Source: JAIVJM01 sp963816985 (GTDB lineage Bacteria > Acidobacteriota > Blastocatellia > Pyrinomonadales > Pyrinomonadaceae). From it: DNA of 64,000 nucleotides. Both the position numbers and the translations under genes were made by a program. The stretch covers positions 1,860,001 to 1,924,000 of the forward strand of contig CAWFMF010000004.1 in the NCBI GenBank assembly GCA_963816985.1, written 5' to 3'. How positions within the stretch are numbered: position 1 is the stretch's first letter; every line of letters starts with the position of its first letter. The notes under the pieces are model-generated. The model did not search any database. It was not told the DNA's origin and saw nothing but the letters and a program-made list of their open reading frames with translations. Of the stretch, positions 41,346-50,342 are shown in pieces.

Positions 41346-42164
41346 ATGAGCACCTTCGTCATCGGCGACGTGCACGGGCGGCGTGCCCAACTCCGCCAAC
41401 TGATCGGGATGCTGCCGCGCGACGCGGCGCGCGACACTCTCGTCCTGCTCGGCGACCTCATTGACCGTGGCGAGGACGTGCCCGGCACCGTCTCGGACGT
41501 GATGGAGTTGAAGGAGAGCGGCGCGAACGTCGTCGTCCTGCGCGGCAACCACGAGCAGATGCTCCTCGACTTCCTCGACGAAGGCGCGGTGCTCTGGCTC
41601 CACCCGGCGGTCGGGAGCGACACGACCTTCGGCGGCTACGCCGGGAACGAGCTGACCGAAGAGCTGCGCTCGTGGTGGGAGGAGGCGCGGCGCTGCGTGC
41701 GCGACGCGGTCCCGCAAGAACATCTCGACTTCTTCCGCAGCCTCCCGCTCTATCACGAGGACGCCTACGCCTTCTACGTCCACGCCGGTTTGGACGGCTG
41801 CAAGCACCCGCGTGAGACCGACGCGCGCCACCTCCTCTGGTCGCGCAACCCCGATTTCTTCAAGCACTACCGGGGCAAGCCCTGCGTCTTCGGCCACACG
41901 CCGACGCCGCTTTTGCCGCTCCTCGGACGCCTCGGACGGCACGGCATCTACGTCTCGCATGATGCCATCGGCATTGACACCGGCTACGGCCCCGCCTCGC
42001 CGCTCAGTTGTTTGCAGTTGCCCGAATTCAACCTCTACCAGACCTTCGCCGACGGTCGCGCCGCCACCTTCCACATCACGACGCTGCTCCCCGAACACTT
42101 CCGCTCCTTCCGCAAACCCGCCCCCGGCAAAGGCGTGCGGCCCGCGACCGGCGAGGGCACTTGA
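41346..42164 (+). CDS. PPP-family metallophosphoesterase (Ser/Thr phosphatase-like)
   Basis: GGAGG lies 10 nt upstream of ATG 41346. The 272-residue protein has the metal motifs of the PPP superfamily: VIGDVHGR, LLGDLIDRG, LRGNHEQM, and later VHAGLDG and FGHTP. These bind two metals and hydrolyse phosphomonoesters; the bacterial PrpA/PrpB and ApaH types look like this. It follows the kinase-TPR gene in the same direction, so a role as opposing phosphatase is an attractive inference. There is no signal peptide. Confidence 0.9.
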   Translation: MSTFVIGDVHGRRAQLRQLIGMLPRDAARDTLVLLGDLIDRGEDVPGTVSDVMELKESGANVVVLRGNHEQMLLDFLDEGAVLWLHPAVGSDTTFGGYAGNELTEELRSWWEEARRCVRDAVPQEHLDFFRSLPLYHEDAYAFYVHAGLDGCKHPRETDARHLLWSRNPDFFKHYRGKPCVFGHTPTPLLPLLGRLGRHGIYVSHDAIGIDTGYGPASPLSCLQLPEFNLYQTFADGRAATFHITTLLPEHFRSFRKPAPGKGVRPATGEGT

Positions 42165-42268
42165 AGTCGTCACAGGGGATGCTGGAAGGCCGCAGGTGAA
42201 CGCGGATTGAGGTAAAATGCTCACGCTCCGACTCAGTTAAAAATTCAAGCCGAAGGGGAATCAAACCG

Positions 42269-42724
42269 ATGATTAAAGAAGGTGATGCCGCGCCGGAGTT
42301 TTCGACGCGCGACGCGGAAGGCAAGGAAGTAAAACTGTCAGACTTCAGAGGGCAAAAAGTGGTGCTCTACTTCTACCCGAAGGACGACACGCCGGGCTGC
42401 ACGAAGGAGGCCTGCTCGTTCCGCGACGCCTTCTCCGACTACGAGGAGAAGGGGATTAGGGTGCTCGGCGTCTCGCTCGACGACGAAGCCTCGCATCAGG
42501 CGTTCGCCTCGAAGTACGGGCTGAATTTCACGCTCCTCTCCGACACCGACCACTCCGTCTCCGACGCCTACGGCGTCTACGGCGAGCAGCGCTGGGGCGA
42601 CAAGACTTATATGGGCGTGGCGCGCAAGACTTTCCTCATTGACGAGGAAGGGAAAATCAAGAAGGTCTTCGACAAGGTCAACGTCGAGCAGCACGCCGAC
42701 GAGGTGATGGAGGCGTTCCGGTAG
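42269..42724 (+). CDS. bcp: Thiol peroxidase of the Bcp/PrxQ type
   Basis: The 151-residue peroxiredoxin has the peroxidatic Cys44 and resolving Cys49 in TPGCTKEACSF, the typical PrxQ CxxxxC spacing, plus YFYPKDD and the YMGVARKTFLID strand. It reduces hydrogen peroxide and organic hydroperoxides with thioredoxin. AAGGGG precedes the ATG. Confidence 0.95.
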   Translation: MIKEGDAAPEFSTRDAEGKEVKLSDFRGQKVVLYFYPKDDTPGCTKEACSFRDAFSDYEEKGIRVLGVSLDDEASHQAFASKYGLNFTLLSDTDHSVSDAYGVYGEQRWGDKTYMGVARKTFLIDEEGKIKKVFDKVNVEQHADEVMEAFR

Positions 42725-42784
42725 AGCCGGGAGTCCACACGATTCAGCAGTCGAGACCGTTTCGTTCAACTGAGGAGACAAGCC

Positions 42785-43483
42785 ATGAGAACATTCTTAC
42801 TCCTGCCGTTGCTGCTGTCGTTCGTGTGGCCCGGTCAGAACGGCGTGATCTCTCGCGAAGGTTCTCCGGTGGAGGTGACCGGCTTCCGGTGGTCGAAGGG
42901 GAAGCAGCAGGCCGTGACCCCGGATAAGTCGAGGCCCGCCCCGATGGCGGCCCTGACGCAGGCCGACAAAAATTACGAGCGGAACCAGAGGGTCAACGAG
43001 CAGGCCGGGGCGAGACACCCGAACGCCGACACCGTGGACGGGCGCGCCGCGGCGATAGATAAGATTGTGGAGGAGTCGCGCTCGTCGAAGAAAATCACCG
43101 TGGACGGCTACGCGTATCAGGTCAAAGTCCGGAACGCGAGCGCGAAAGTCATCGAAGTCCTGTTCTGGGAATATCAATTCATCGAGTCGGCGAACCCGTC
43201 GAACGTGGCGCGGCGGCAGTTTCTGTGCAGCCTCAAGGTAAAGCCGGACAAGGAAAAAGAGGTGGAGTCCTTCAGCGTGTCCGGGCCGAGCGGCGTGGTC
43301 AGCGCGGAAAGCCTCGGCAACAAGTCAGGAAACCTCTATCAGGAAAAGGTCTTGATTAACCGCGTGGAGTACGCGGACGGCTCAATCTGGCAGCGCAAGG
43401 ACTGGAGTTTCGCCGAGGTGAGGTCGGCCATCGAACGCGCCACCGCGACCCCGTGGGGGTCGGAGATGTGCCGCGGCCTGTGA
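42785..43483 (+). CDS. Exported protein of unknown function
   Basis: The 232-residue protein starts with a short signal peptide (MRTFLLLPLLLSFVWPGQNG). A polar linker with AADKNYERNQRV-type sequence follows, then a beta-rich domain (YAYQVKVRNASAKVIEVLFWEYQF, KEVESFSVSGPSG, INRVEYADGSIWQR) that looks like an immunoglobulin-like fold. A single Cys pair (FLCSL, EMCRGL) could form a disulfide. I recognise no family. GAGGAGAC precedes the ATG. Confidence 0.75.
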   Translation: MRTFLLLPLLLSFVWPGQNGVISREGSPVEVTGFRWSKGKQQAVTPDKSRPAPMAALTQADKNYERNQRVNEQAGARHPNADTVDGRAAAIDKIVEESRSSKKITVDGYAYQVKVRNASAKVIEVLFWEYQFIESANPSNVARRQFLCSLKVKPDKEKEVESFSVSGPSGVVSAESLGNKSGNLYQEKVLINRVEYADGSIWQRKDWSFAEVRSAIERATATPWGSEMCRGL

Positions 43484-43549
43484 AGCCCGAGGCGATGCGA
43501 CGTGCGCGCACACGGCTCGTGCGTACACGTCGCTTCGCCCTCCTGCCTT

Positions 43550-44374
43550 TCATCCCGTCCGCTTCAATTTCCCCGTCCGCTTCGCCCAACGCTCGACGAT
43601 GCCGAAGACGTAGAGGCCGAGCGGGATCATCACGACGCCCATCAAAAGCAGCACGACGAGTTCGTAAGTGACCGCCGAGAGCGGGACGCCCGCGCCCTGC
43701 GCCGGGTCTGCCGCGCTCTCGCCGATGCCGATGAGCTTGCGGCTCGCCGAGAGCGCGTAGGTCGCGGGCGAGATGTACGCGACGGGCTGCAACCATGTGG
43801 GCAGAACCTCCACCGGGTAATAAACGCCGGAGACGAGCAAAAGCACCCCTTGAAAGATGTTCGTCGCCTCCGCCCCGCGCTCCGGGCTCATCACCGGCAG
43901 CGCCGCCGCCATCAAGCCGAGGCCGATGAAGGCGAGGCTGCTCACCAAAAGCACGACGAAGAGCCCGCCGAGGTTGGCGCGCGAGAGGTCGAAGTCCACG
44001 AAGAGCGCCACGCCCGCCGTGATGACGACGGTGCGCGCCACGCTGTAGATCGTGACGAAGAGGCTCACGCCCGCCAAGTGCGTCAGTCGCGAGACCGGGG
44101 CCATGAAGGTGTATTCCAGAGTCCCCTCCCAACGCTCGTAGGTGATCGAGTTGGCGATCTCGCTGAAGAGCACCGAGAGGAAGTTCCAGAGCAACGCGCC
44201 GAGGATGAGCATCAGCGTCAGGCGACGGTCGCCGAGCGCCACGCCGATGAGCGCGATGGTCGCCGTGTTCACAATCGCGTAGAAGGTGAAGACGACGATC
44301 CACGACATGTACCTCCGCGTCAGATTGATGTCGCGGAAGACGAACGCCCAAGTTTGTCTGAGTATCTGTTCCAT
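43550..44374 (-). CDS. ABC-2 type transporter permease
   Basis: The 274-residue protein has six hydrophobic helices and the ABC-2 layout: NLTRRYMSWIVVFTFYAIV, the WEGTLEYTFMAPVSRLTHL coupling stretch, and GVYYPVEVLPTWLQPVAYISPATYAL, the family's typical loop before the last helices. It forms the membrane half of an exporter whose ATPase is encoded 3 nt upstream on the same strand. Substrate (lipid, polysaccharide or drug) is unknown. Confidence 0.92.
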   Translation of the reverse strand: MEQILRQTWAFVFRDINLTRRYMSWIVVFTFYAIVNTATIALIGVALGDRRLTLMLILGALLWNFLSVLFSEIANSITYERWEGTLEYTFMAPVSRLTHLAGVSLFVTIYSVARTVVITAGVALFVDFDLSRANLGGLFVVLLVSSLAFIGLGLMAAALPVMSPERGAEATNIFQGVLLLVSGVYYPVEVLPTWLQPVAYISPATYALSASRKLIGIGESAADPAQGAGVPLSAVTYELVVLLLMGVVMIPLGLYVFGIVERWAKRTGKLKRTG

Positions 44375-44377
44375 CGC

Positions 44378-45295
44378 TTACTTCCCAACCTCCTTCCGCA
44401 CGTCGTCTTTCGCCGCCCCGTTGTTGCCGCCCGTCGTCGCCGTCGCGACCAACGCCGCCGCCGCCTTCTCGCCGTCGTCCTTCAAAGACTTGTGAACGAC
44501 GCCGTTCTTGCCGTTACCCTCTTCCAACGATTCGCCCGCGAGCGCGATGAAGGCGTCGTCGAGCGTCTCGGCGTTGGACTTGGCCTTAAGCTCGTCCGCC
44601 GACCCTTCGGCGATGAGCGAGCCTTTGGCGATGAAGCCGATGCGCGAGCAGAGCCGCTCGGTCTCGGCCATGTCGTGCGAGGTCAGAAGAATCGTCGTCC
44701 CGTGCTCCGCGCGCAGGGCTTCGAGGAAGGTCTGCACGTCGCGGCGGCTCTTCGGGTCTAAGCCGGTCGTCGGCTCGTCCAGAAGCAGGAGCGGCGGGTT
44801 AATCAGAAGCGCGCGCGTGATGGCGACCTTCTGCTGCATCCCACGGCTCATCTCTTCAAGCGGGTCGGTGAACTTCTCCTGCTCAAGGCCGAGCGCTTCG
44901 AGAATCTCCATCGCGCGCCGCTCGGCCTTGCGCCCGTCGAGGCCGTAGAGGTAAGCCGAGTAAAGCAGGTTCTCGCGCGCCGAGAGTTTTTTGTAGAAGG
45001 CCGCGTCCACGCTCACGCGCCCAATCTTCTGGCGGACGAGGTGCTCCTCGCCGGGGATGCGGTGGCCGAGCAGACGCACCTCGCCGCCGTCGGGCGCGAG
45101 CAGCGTCGAGAGCACGCGGATGAGCGTGGACTTGCCCGACCCGTTCGGCCCTAAGAGGCCGTAGGTCTCACCCAACTGCACCTCGAACGTGATGTCCTTG
45201 AGCGCGTGGACGACCGCCGGGCGGGCGCGGAAGAGCTTGCGGCGTTTGCGGAAGAATTTTTGTAGATTACGGACTTCGATACCATGAATAGGCAT
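44378..45295 (-). CDS. ABC transporter ATP-binding protein
   Basis: ATG 45295 (MPIHGIEVRNLQKFF) is preferred to a TTG 17 codons upstream. The 305-residue ATPase has Walker A GPNGSGKS, signature MSRGMQQKVAI (a variant of LSGGQ), Walker B LLLLDEPTTGLD and switch HDM. A 55-residue tail after about 245 is polar and Ala/Gly/Lys-rich. It powers export with the adjacent ABC-2 permease. A palindrome, TTTCCAAAATTTGGAAA, lies about 45 nt upstream. Confidence 0.93.
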   Translation of the reverse strand: MPIHGIEVRNLQKFFRKRRKLFRARPAVVHALKDITFEVQLGETYGLLGPNGSGKSTLIRVLSTLLAPDGGEVRLLGHRIPGEEHLVRQKIGRVSVDAAFYKKLSARENLLYSAYLYGLDGRKAERRAMEILEALGLEQEKFTDPLEEMSRGMQQKVAITRALLINPPLLLLDEPTTGLDPKSRRDVQTFLEALRAEHGTTILLTSHDMAETERLCSRIGFIAKGSLIAEGSADELKAKSNAETLDDAFIALAGESLEEGNGKNGVVHKSLKDDGEKAAAALVATATTGGNNGAAKDDVRKEVGK

Positions 45296-45339
45296 TGACT
45301 TACACACCTTCCCGACCCGTTTGATGGTCGGATAACCGC

Positions 45340-45356
45340 TTTCCAAAATTTGGAAA
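45340..45356. promoter_or_regulatory. Perfect 17-nt palindrome, possible operator
   Basis: TTTCCAAAATTTGGAAA is symmetrical about its central A and lies 45 nt upstream of the ABC ATPase start. It may bind a dimeric repressor; the A/T-rich sequence stands out from its surroundings. Confidence 0.4.
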
Positions 45357-45523
45357 TGAGAGGAAGAAACGGAGGAACCGTTTGCGGTTGGCCTAGGAGA
45401 GCCTGAAGAGTCTAGTGAGTCTCATGCGAATCATGGTTACCACCTTTCGCTTTCGCGAGTGAGGCAAGGATACGGCGGCCCGGCGATTTTGGCAAGTTTT
45501 TTCCGGCACGCCGCCGCCGAGAT

Positions 45524-46852
45524 TTAAGCGACGGGGAGCCCCTTCGTCGCGACGCGCCGCATCACCTCGCAGAAGCGGTCTAACTCTCCGAGAGTGGTGT
45601 AGACGTTGGGCGTGATGCGCAGTCCCTTGAACTCTTCGTGGACGATGGGGGTGGTGAAAATCTTGTGCGCGCTCATCAAGTGCGAGCCGAGCGCCGAGGG
45701 GTCTGTGCCTTCGACGTGGACGTTGGCGATGGCGCAGGACTGGCGCGGGTCGAAGGAGGTGTTGAAGCGGATGTTGGGTAAGTCTTTGAGCTGCTCCATC
45801 CAGTAGCGCGAGAGGCGGCGCAGCCGAGCCTCCTTGCGCCGCGCGCCGACGCCCTGATGAAAGAGGAGCGCTTCGCCGATGGCGAGACGCGGCGCGGCGG
45901 AACGCGTGCCCGTCTCCTCGAACTTGCGGATGTCGCCCCGTTGCTTCTCCTCCGCCGCCATCAAAGGCCAGAGGCGCGCGATTTTATCCCGACGGACGTA
46001 GAGCATCCCCGTCCCTTTCGGCGCGTGCAGCCACTTGTGCAAAGACGTGCCGAAGTAGTCGCACTGGAGGTCTGCTTGACGGAAGTCGAACTGCGCGAAG
46101 GAGTGCGCGCCGTCAACTATGGTCTCGACGCCGCGCCGCCGCGCCATCTCGCAGATTTCGCGGACGGGCGTAATCTGGCCCGTCAAATTTATCATGTGCG
46201 AGACGAGGATGAGCCGCGTGCGCGGCGTGACGGCCTGCTCGAAGGCCGACGTAATCTCGCTTAAATTTTTCGGCGGGACGGGAATCTTGATGAGGTTGAG
46301 TTTCAGACCTTCGCGCCGCTCGCGCTGGCGGAGCGTGGTGAGCATGCGCGGGTAGTCCTGGGTGGTGGTGAGGATTTCGTCGCCGGGCTTAAAGTCCATG
46401 CCGAAGAGGAGGGCTTCGAGCGACTCGGAGGCGTTGCGCGTGATGGCAATCTCTTCGCGGTCACAGCCGAAGAGTTCGGCGAGCCCCGTTCGGATGGTCT
46501 CGGACTGCGGCTCAAGGATTTGCCACATCGTATAGGCGGTCGCGTCCTCTTGCTGCCAAGCGTAGCGGACGAGCGCCTCGGTGACGATGCGGGGCGAGGG
46601 CGAGACGCCGCCGTTGTTGAGGTTGACGATGCCGCGCGTGACGGAGAAGGCTTGCTGAATCTCGAACCAGAAGTCCTCGTCGCGCGCCGCCTCTTCCGGC
46701 GTGAGGTGCGAGACGCTGCGCGCGGCGGCGTGAACGTCACGCAGGAGTGACGCGACCGTTGATGATGAGAGAGCCGCTAAACCGACTCCCTTGCCGACGG
46801 AGGAGAGGAAGCGGCGGCGGTCGAGTTCGAGAGCGTGGGGACGGTCGTGCAT
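45524..46852 (-). CDS. Tat-exported class V aminotransferase (isopenicillin-N-epimerase-like)
   Basis: GAGGAG precedes ATG 46852. The 442-residue protein begins with a twin-arginine signal (LDRRRFLSSVGKGVGLAAL), then a fold-type I PLP domain: NLNNGGVSPSP, Asp247 in TIVDGAHSF, and the PLP Lys273 in FGTSLHKWLHAPKGTG, with the class V C-terminal domain. Such proteins resemble isopenicillin N epimerases and cysteine desulfurases, but lack a clear active-site Cys loop. Export of a folded PLP enzyme through Tat is typical for this group. The real substrate is unknown. Confidence 0.88.
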   Translation of the reverse strand: MHDRPHALELDRRRFLSSVGKGVGLAALSSSTVASLLRDVHAAARSVSHLTPEEAARDEDFWFEIQQAFSVTRGIVNLNNGGVSPSPRIVTEALVRYAWQQEDATAYTMWQILEPQSETIRTGLAELFGCDREEIAITRNASESLEALLFGMDFKPGDEILTTTQDYPRMLTTLRQRERREGLKLNLIKIPVPPKNLSEITSAFEQAVTPRTRLILVSHMINLTGQITPVREICEMARRRGVETIVDGAHSFAQFDFRQADLQCDYFGTSLHKWLHAPKGTGMLYVRRDKIARLWPLMAAEEKQRGDIRKFEETGTRSAAPRLAIGEALLFHQGVGARRKEARLRRLSRYWMEQLKDLPNIRFNTSFDPRQSCAIANVHVEGTDPSALGSHLMSAHKIFTTPIVHEEFKGLRITPNVYTTLGELDRFCEVMRRVATKGLPVA

Positions 46853-46881
46853 CGTCGGTTTCTCCTCAACTTGCAACGCGG

Positions 46882-46994
46882 GTCGGAACCGCCTGCGGTA
46901 GCGGGCGGGTCATGCCTTCCGCCGACACATGCCCTGCGTCGAGGGCGAGTCCTACCCTTGTGAATACCCGCCTGCTACCGCAGGCGGTTCTGAC
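46882..46994. repeat. Palindromic repeat family G, copy 2
   Basis: Arms 46882-46910 and 46966-46994 are inverses with the core CCGCCTGCGGTAGCGGGCGG. It fills the gap between the aminotransferase and GH31 genes. Confidence 0.88.
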
Positions 46995-46999
46995 TTCTC

Positions 47000-49504
47000 T
47001 CACGGAACCAGCGAAACTTCTTCCGCGCCCTCCGCCGGGAGCGGGACGGAGAGGCGGCCCGTGGCGGCGTCGAAGGTCGTGTTGGGGACGGCGGTCGAAC
47101 CGGCGCGGACTTCGCGCGGGGCCGCCGCGAGGCCGAGGAATTCGATGGCGGCGACGGGGCGCGAGACGTTGTAGGAGCCCGCGCGCGCGAGACGCAGCGT
47201 GTTGCCTTCGACGGTCGCGGTCAACGTGCGCGAAGCGCCGCGCAGGTATTCGTAGCCCTCGCCCGCGTCCTCGTAGACGCGGCTCGCGTTGCGGCCCGCA
47301 GCGCCGCCGGGCACGACGACGACGAGCGTCAGCGGCGTCTTCATCATCTCGCCCGTGTGCTGGACGACGGGCTGCGTCGGAATCGTCGCCCCGGCGCGGG
47401 CGAAGAGGGGGAGGCGTTCGAGCGGGGCGTCAATCTCGTGGTCTGTGCCGCCCGCGTAAGTCTTGCCCGTCCACCAGTCAACCCACGCGTCGCCTTTGGG
47501 GAAGTAGACGCGGCGCTTCGTCCGTCCTTCGGTGACGACGGGGGCGACGAGCAGGTCGCGACCGACGAGGTACTGGTCTTCGACGAGGTAGGTGCGTTCG
47601 TCCGAAGGGTACTCGAACCAGAGCGGGCGCATGACGGGCGCACCCGTCTCGGTGTGCTCGCGGAAGAGCGTGTAGAGGTATGGGAGCAGCCGGTAGCGCA
47701 GCTCGATGGTGGCGCGGTTGATGTCGGTGAAGGCGGGGCCGTAGGAGTATGGCTCGTGCGGCTTCGAGGCGGCCTCGGAGTGCGAGCGGAAGAAAGGCGT
47801 GAGCGTCGCGGCCTGCAACCAGCGGGCGTAGAGTTCGGGCGAGGGGTCTTCGGAGAAGCCGCCCACGTCCGCGCCGACGAGCGCGACGCCGGAGACGCCG
47901 AGGTTCGTGAGCATCGGTATCGAGAGCCGCAGGTGATCCCAGGAGGCGACGTTATCGCCCGTCCAGATGGCCGAGAAGCGTTGGACTCCGGCGTAGCCCG
48001 CGCGCGTCAAAACGAAGGGGCGCTCGTCCGGCCTCAGTTTGCGCAGTCCTTCAAACGTCGAGCGCGCCATCTGCATCCCGTAGACGTTGTGGTAGCGGGC
48101 GTGCGTGTCGGGCTCGCCGTCGCCCTCGTGCCGCGCCGTCAAAGGGAAGGTCTTCATCGGGTGGTGGTACACATCGGGCTTCGGCGTCTGGTCGGAGAGG
48201 AAGACGCCGGGCTCGTTCATGTCGTTCCAGAAACCGGCGATGCCTTCGTCCAAATGTTTTTTGTAGAGCGAGCCGAACCACTCGCGCGAAGCCTTCGAGG
48301 TGAAGTCGGGGAAGGCGCAGACGCCGGGCCAGACGGACGCGTGCAGTTCACTCCCGTCCGCGTTCTTCGTGAAGTGACCGAGCGTGCGGCCTTCGTTGTA
48401 GACGGAGTATTTCTCGTCAACTTTGATGCCGGGGTCAATGATGACGACGGTGCGGAAGCCTTCGGCGCGGAGGTCTCTGATGAGCTTGGGCGGGTCGGGG
48501 AAGCGCGTCTTGTCCCAGGTGAAGACGCGGTAGCCGTCCATGTAATCAATGTCGAGATAAATCACGTCCGCCGGGATGCGCGTCTCGCGGAACTTGCGTG
48601 TGACTTCGCGGACGCGCGCTTCGGGGAAGTAAGACCAGCGCGACTGCTGGTTGCCGAGCGCCCAGAGCGGCGGGAGCGGCGTCCGGCCCGTCAAGTCCGT
48701 GTAGTCTCGGAGGACGTTCTTCGGCGCACGCTCTTTGTGGCCCGTAAAGACGTAGTAATTCAGCTCGCCGCCCGCCGCGCCGAAGGTGTAACTTTCGGGC
48801 CGCGTCTTCCCCATGTCGAAGTAGGTGCGCGAAGTGTTGTCGAAGAAGAGGCCGTAGGCGAGACCTTTATCAAGTTCCTTGCGGAGCGCGATGAAGAAGC
48901 CGATGGATTGATAGATGGGGTCGAGCCCGCGCGGGTAGCCGTAGGTGTCCGTGTTCCACATCACCATCTGCTGCGTGTGGCGCGACATCGGCATCGCCTT
49001 CTCGCCGAAGCCGTAGTAAGTCTCCCACTCGACGCGCCGCTTCGTGGCCTCGACCGCGCCCGTTTCGGGGTCGAAGGAGGTCGGGCGCGCGGGGTCGTCC
49101 GCGACGACGATGCGGCCTTCGTTGTCGAGCACGTTGACGAGGAAGGGGCGGCGTTGGATGACGACGGTCGTCCCGTTCAGAGAGGCGATGCGAATCGCTT
49201 CGCGCGTCTCGGTGATTTCGGCGCGGACGGTCTTGCGGTCTTTCGACTCGACGGCGTAAGAGAAGTCGCGCCCGAACGCGCCGCGCGGGGCGAAGCGCAC
49301 GCGCACCACTTCGAGGTCGCGGAAGGTGACTGAAACGCGCGCGCCGCTCGTCAGAGTGAGCACCACGCCGTCCGTCTGCCGCACGACGCTCTTCACGTCG
49401 CCCGCCGCGCGCCACGCGGCCCGCGCTTCAGAATGTGCGACGAAGAGAGAGAAGAAGACGGCGGAGAAAAGCAGCTTGTTTCGCAGAGAGAGACGACGAG
49501 TCAT
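47000..49504 (-). CDS. Exported glycoside hydrolase family 31 (alpha-glucosidase-like)
   Basis: The 834-residue enzyme has a signal peptide (about 1-29), an N-terminal beta domain, and the GH31 barrel: DIDYMDGYRVFTWD, the nucleophile Asp428 in GFWNDMNEP, and the acid/base Asp517 in WTGDNVASWDHL. C-terminal beta domains follow (PVVTEGRTKRRVYFPKGDAW). GH31 enzymes release alpha-glucose or alpha-xylose from oligosaccharides in the periplasm; subfamily is not resolved. Length fits alpha-glucosidase/xylosidase. Confidence 0.94.
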   Translation of the reverse strand: MTRRLSLRNKLLFSAVFFSLFVAHSEARAAWRAAGDVKSVVRQTDGVVLTLTSGARVSVTFRDLEVVRVRFAPRGAFGRDFSYAVESKDRKTVRAEITETREAIRIASLNGTTVVIQRRPFLVNVLDNEGRIVVADDPARPTSFDPETGAVEATKRRVEWETYYGFGEKAMPMSRHTQQMVMWNTDTYGYPRGLDPIYQSIGFFIALRKELDKGLAYGLFFDNTSRTYFDMGKTRPESYTFGAAGGELNYYVFTGHKERAPKNVLRDYTDLTGRTPLPPLWALGNQQSRWSYFPEARVREVTRKFRETRIPADVIYLDIDYMDGYRVFTWDKTRFPDPPKLIRDLRAEGFRTVVIIDPGIKVDEKYSVYNEGRTLGHFTKNADGSELHASVWPGVCAFPDFTSKASREWFGSLYKKHLDEGIAGFWNDMNEPGVFLSDQTPKPDVYHHPMKTFPLTARHEGDGEPDTHARYHNVYGMQMARSTFEGLRKLRPDERPFVLTRAGYAGVQRFSAIWTGDNVASWDHLRLSIPMLTNLGVSGVALVGADVGGFSEDPSPELYARWLQAATLTPFFRSHSEAASKPHEPYSYGPAFTDINRATIELRYRLLPYLYTLFREHTETGAPVMRPLWFEYPSDERTYLVEDQYLVGRDLLVAPVVTEGRTKRRVYFPKGDAWVDWWTGKTYAGGTDHEIDAPLERLPLFARAGATIPTQPVVQHTGEMMKTPLTLVVVVPGGAAGRNASRVYEDAGEGYEYLRGASRTLTATVEGNTLRLARAGSYNVSRPVAAIEFLGLAAAPREVRAGSTAVPNTTFDAATGRLSVPLPAEGAEEVSLVP

Positions 49505-49540
49505 AGTTTGTAGAGAGCGAGTCTGAAGATACGTTGTTGA

Positions 49541-49788
49541 GCCCTGAAAGGGCTTAAGGTAATAGCCGGGGGCAAGTGCGAAGCACGACGCCCCCGGTCG
49601 AACGTCAGTAAAAGATTCCGACCCTGAAGGGGTCGAACTTCAACGTTGAGGGTGCGACCCTTTCAGGGTCGGATTTCATCTCACGCCTGTTCCGGGGGCG
49701 ACGCTCCGTCGCTCGCTCGCGCTCGCGCCTCCGGCTTTGCCCCCGGCTATTATCTTCGTCCCCTTCGGGGACTGCGCAAGCGATGCTA
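49541..49788. repeat. Nested palindromic repeat family A, copy 3
   Basis: It contains AATAGCCGGGGGC and its inverse, and the inner CCGACCCTGAAGGGGTCG/CGACCCTTTCAGGGTCGG stem, as in copies 1 and 4. It lies between the convergent or adjacent GH31 and membrane protein genes. Confidence 0.88.
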
Positions 49789-49798
49789 GTCGCGCCGC

Positions 49799-50245
49799 CT
49801 ACTCCTGTGTCAGGCGGCGCACCTCGCAATACTTCTGCACCTGCGAGAAGAGCTGGCCGCACTGCTTCTCCATCGAGAGGCCGTGCCGCTGGCATTCCTG
49901 CTGCTGCCACTGCGCGCTCTTGATGAATTCGAGCTGGCGGGGCACGCCGTCGCAGAAGCCGGGCGCGGGGCGGCTCGCGTCGAGGCACGCGCGGAGGAAG
50001 ACGTTCGTGCCGATGATCTCGCCGAAGCCTTGGGCGCGCGTGTGGCGCGCGAGCGATTCGTCGAGGCAGCCCTGCGAGTCGGTGTGCTTGCCGTACTCCG
50101 CGCCCTCGGCGACGGTCTTCTGCGCGCCCTCGACGAACCCGCGCCCGTGCTGCCGCCATAAGTAAACGCCGAGCCCCGCCGCCGCCAGAGACAGCAGCAC
50201 GAGGAGCAAGACCGCGATGAGAAGAACTTTCACCCACGTCGGCAT
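49799..50245 (-). CDS. Cys-containing membrane-anchored protein of unknown function
   Basis: GGAG lies 7 nt upstream of ATG 50245. The 148-residue protein has a membrane anchor at about 5-30 (VLLIAVLLLVLLSLAAAGLG), then a soluble helical part with Cys in QGCLDES, LRACLDAS, GFCDGV, QECQRHG, KQCGQL and KYCEV. The even number of regularly spaced Cys suggests three disulfides in the periplasm. No family is recognised. Confidence 0.75.
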   Translation of the reverse strand: MPTWVKVLLIAVLLLVLLSLAAAGLGVYLWRQHGRGFVEGAQKTVAEGAEYGKHTDSQGCLDESLARHTRAQGFGEIIGTNVFLRACLDASRPAPGFCDGVPRQLEFIKSAQWQQQECQRHGLSMEKQCGQLFSQVQKYCEVRRLTQE

Positions 50246-50259
50246 GAGCAACTCCAGAA

Positions 50260-50342
50260 ACTCAGAACTCAGAACGCTGAACGATGAACTGAAAACAACT
50301 GCCTCTTGTCTTGCAGTTCATCGTTCAGCGTTCTGAGTTCAT
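50260..50342. repeat. Heptad hairpin H12 (CGCTGAA/CGATGAA words), partly coding
   Basis: Left arm 50260-50293 has CTCAGAA, CTCAGAA, CGCTGAA, CGATGAA, CTGAAAA; right arm 50313-50342 holds the inverse and encodes the final five codons of the amidohydrolase. Confidence 0.92.

Noticed and set aside
47357..49333. 658-residue plus-strand open frame
   Set aside because: It is the antisense of the GH31 gene, whose catalytic motifs are all on the minus strand.
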